A DNA stretch of 50,162 nt from an uncultured Microbacteriaceae bacterium (lineage in GTDB: Bacteria; Actinomycetota; Actinomycetes; Actinomycetales; Microbacteriaceae): the NCBI GenBank assembly GCA_937920245.1, contig CALGUV010000039.1:1-50162 (forward strand), given 5' to 3'. Shown piece by piece: positions 48,194-50,162 of this stretch (the stretch's first letter is position 1; each line of letters begins with the position of its first letter). The translations under genes and the position numbers were made by a program. The notes beneath the pieces were generated by a model. The model made no database searches and was not told the DNA's origin. It worked only from the letters and a program-made list of their open reading frames with translations.

Positions 48194-50162
48194 TCAAAGC
48201 AGCCCTTTCGCGATCATGTCTACCCGGGTATTGAGTTTCTTAACCCACCCGAGTTCCGCCATCTGCGCCATCGAATAATCGTTACCGTCGGGTTCGTCAA
48301 TCCCCCGAGGATTTGATGGCGTGGCTGTGCACTCATCCGGGGACTTTCTTAGCCTATTGTCGATAGCGACGGACGAGAAGAAAGCCCGGCTTAGCGGAAC
48401 GTCACACATCTTGACGCTCGCTTGAAAGCGGGCCCATGAGTACAAGTGGGCCATTTGAAACAACACGGCGAAACTTTCTGCGTACTTCTCTGGAACCATC
48501 CACCAGACTTCATCGTGAATGGAAAGAATAAACTGGGCCGGGATCTTGAACCGCCGTGCTAACCAATGGGTGGCCGTGAGGATCACAGCGAGCATCTCAG
48601 CTCCGGAGGATTGAATCGTCCAGTTGATACGACCGGTGTGGAAGTCGTCTCCTACGGCCGCGGGACGGAGAGCTGTAGAGATCTTTGTTCCTAAGCATGG
48701 AAGGGTGGGAATCTTCGTGCGTAGCGCGATGTCTTCCATGTAGTTGTAGCAGCCACTGTCACTACCACCCTCATACTGACCATCGGGCGTCTTCTGGCCT
48801 TTCTTAAAGATCAAGGCCCGATTGCTAAATTGGCGGAGTTCGGATGCGCTTCGGTCCTTGTAAGTCTTCTTGATGGTGTTGGCGATCGTACGGACTCCGG
48901 CGCCGTACAACATCGCGAATCCGACTCCCTTAGCGACATCTCGATTCGTGTCTATAGCTTTAGCAAGTTTGGTGTGAGCGTCTGTTCCTTTCTCCTTAGA
49001 GCCTGATAGTACGGTGTGTGCCATCGGTGAAGCGCCGATAAATCCGCCTTCCCAGGCATCAGCGTAGATGCTGGCAATCTGCAGCTCCTGTCCGTCGAAG
49101 TCGGCCCCAACGATCTTCCAACCAGGAGGGCATTGAATGCGGGTTTTTAGTTCAGTTCCGATGCGGTGTTTCTTTGTCGAACACATCGTGACCATAAGCG
49201 ATTCCACAGTCCGGCGAGTCACGGTACCGTGCGCAATGATCTCTGGCATCATCATATACCAACCGCGACCATGTGGATTCTCAACATCCATAAAGATGCG
49301 GTCATGGACCCGCTTACGTACAGAAGTCCAATAGGACGTAGCGTTGGCGATATCAAGAGCCCGCTTCGCTTCAGGAAGATCACTGCTAAGACGCCCATTC
49401 TCCATATCAACGAGAAAGTCCTTAGAGAGCAGCACACCAACATTGTCCGCTCCTCCCTTCGGGTGCGGGATCTTCTCAAGCTTTCCTTCCTCGGTGCGAT
49501 AGCACCAACCCTTACTCTTTGTCAGTTGAATCGGAGCATCCTCCCATTTCAACTTAAGTAGAAAGTGCGATACGTTAGCCTTAGTGGTGATACGCTCAGT
49601 GGGGTCAACCAGATATTTGCTTGCCCATTTAGGCATATAGGCGTATTTGCCCGCGTAACCCCGAGGACTCCAATCGAGTTGACTAAGCCAAGGATCTTCT
49701 CGGGTCCAAGCATCGGCATGATGAGTCCAATTGAAGAGAGAATTTTTATCTAGCCCCTTAAGAACATCGGGCAGTTTCACTATTTTTTTATTCTCAAGCC
49801 CGGCTGCCACGATGATGTCATCTCGTGTCTCGCTATCAAGTGCTTCTTGCACGGCGGCGATGTCTTTATCAATCTCTATACGCCAGGCATCCACGTACGT
49901 TTGAATAAGCCCATGGCAGATATCTGACATCTCCCGGTTATGCTGAGCGAAAACCTTCTCTACTTCATTGATCCACTTCGACCAGTCGGTAGAGACGGGG
50001 ATACGAGAGCCGTTAAGAAACATATGCCCGGCGAGAGCCACCTTCGATGGGGTCGACTCCAAGTACTTACGCCATAATGCTTGAAATAGCTCCGTAGTGT
50101 AGAAGGAGTCAAGCATAGCGTATTCAAGAAGATCCCGCCGATTAGCCAACTGGTGTATCTCA
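48194..50162 (-). CDS. Family A DNA polymerase, mitochondrial Pol gamma-like (partial)
   Basis: Open to the right edge, at least 655 codons. The first visible part, DLLEYAMLDSFYTTELF, looks like the end of a 3'-5' exonuclease (Exo III, YxxxD). Palm motif A is GADFDGQELQIASIYAD, motif B is VAKGVGFAMLYGAG, and motif C is FILSIHDEVWWMVPEK. The sequence after motif C, AFFSSVAIDNRLRKSPDE then TPSNPRGIDEP, is strikingly like the C-terminus of mitochondrial Pol gamma (AFFSAVDIDRCLRK... TPSNPTGME), and motif A has the Pol gamma form (ADVDSQELWIA) rather than the bacterial Pol I DYSQIELR. It replicates the phage genome. A TTG within the fragment is not the real start. Confidence 0.92.
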   Translation of the reverse strand, partial: EIHQLANRRDLLEYAMLDSFYTTELFQALWRKYLESTPSKVALAGHMFLNGSRIPVSTDWSKWINEVEKVFAQHNREMSDICHGLIQTYVDAWRIEIDKDIAAVQEALDSETRDDIIVAAGLENKKIVKLPDVLKGLDKNSLFNWTHHADAWTREDPWLSQLDWSPRGYAGKYAYMPKWASKYLVDPTERITTKANVSHFLLKLKWEDAPIQLTKSKGWCYRTEEGKLEKIPHPKGGADNVGVLLSKDFLVDMENGRLSSDLPEAKRALDIANATSYWTSVRKRVHDRIFMDVENPHGRGWYMMMPEIIAHGTVTRRTVESLMVTMCSTKKHRIGTELKTRIQCPPGWKIVGADFDGQELQIASIYADAWEGGFIGASPMAHTVLSGSKEKGTDAHTKLAKAIDTNRDVAKGVGFAMLYGAGVRTIANTIKKTYKDRSASELRQFSNRALIFKKGQKTPDGQYEGGSDSGCYNYMEDIALRTKIPTLPCLGTKISTALRPAAVGDDFHTGRINWTIQSSGAEMLAVILTATHWLARRFKIPAQFILSIHDEVWWMVPEKYAESFAVLFQMAHLYSWARFQASVKMCDVPLSRAFFSSVAIDNRLRKSPDECTATPSNPRGIDEPDGNDYSMAQMAELGWVKKLNTRVDMIAKGLL

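Overview
This window is a contiguous piece of a tailed, contractile (myovirus-type) phage genome. Nearly every gene is on the minus strand, so it is transcribed from right to left, with short overlaps and few gaps. Evidence for a phage: tail sheath and tube, gp25-like and J-like baseplate proteins, a Mu gp29-like portal, Mu gpI-like protease/scaffold, MuF-like protein, major capsid protein, large terminase and PhoH. Host clues are indirect: a SwmB-like Ig domain (a family known from cyanobacterial surface proteins), glycine-rich and collagen-like adhesins, and PhoH together suggest a cyanophage, but the host cannot be proven from this window. I saw no tRNA, rRNA, CRISPR or insertion sequence by eye.

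Layout in transcription order (right to left). 50.2-46.3 kb: a nucleotide/replication block with a mitochondrial Pol gamma-like family A DNA polymerase (cut by the right edge), a 58-aa small gene, a dNMP kinase, and a thymidylate-synthase-family enzyme whose substrate-selecting Asn is Asp, which points to dCMP rather than dUMP. 46.2-40.3 kb: tail assembly chaperones joined by a probable programmed -1 frameshift at CCCAAAC, a tail completion protein, a LysM protein, a very long sheath with inserted repeat domains, and a ribbon-helix-helix protein. 40.3-33.5 kb: gp25-like protein, then the head module (portal, protease/scaffold, MuF-like, decoration, capsid), then tail tube and a strong terminator. 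33.4-21.4 kb: baseplate J, several tail/adhesin proteins including a 1240-aa protein with about 18 D-N-G-x-Y-like repeats, an OB-fold hub/spike protein, and a gp36-like completion protein. 21.4-12.2 kb: host-range region with a collagen-like fibre, two paired sets of glycine-rich adhesin plus helper, a glycosyltransferase-methyltransferase fusion, and one plus-strand methyltransferase. 12.1-7.2 kb: fibre, gp37-like terminator, probable small and clear large terminase, PhoH.

7.2-1 kb holds the most unusual system: a co-oriented, tightly coupled operon in which five proteins share a short N-terminal cysteine module (FDFAxC...DGSxY.I..G..CRKG) followed by unrelated C-terminal parts: a protein kinase, a charged coiled-coil-like region, an R-STS-ExE ADP-ribosyltransferase, an HNH nuclease and another charged helical region cut by the left edge. 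Two further genes sit between them, a 137-aa domain and a 44-aa basic peptide. The simplest reading is a set of interchangeable effectors carrying a common sorting tag, possibly packaged in the virion next to the terminase module and injected into the host.

A recurrent intergenic element, GGGGTAAAAAC in the transcribed direction, occurs eight times at gene junctions across the window and may be a phage-specific promoter or RNA element.
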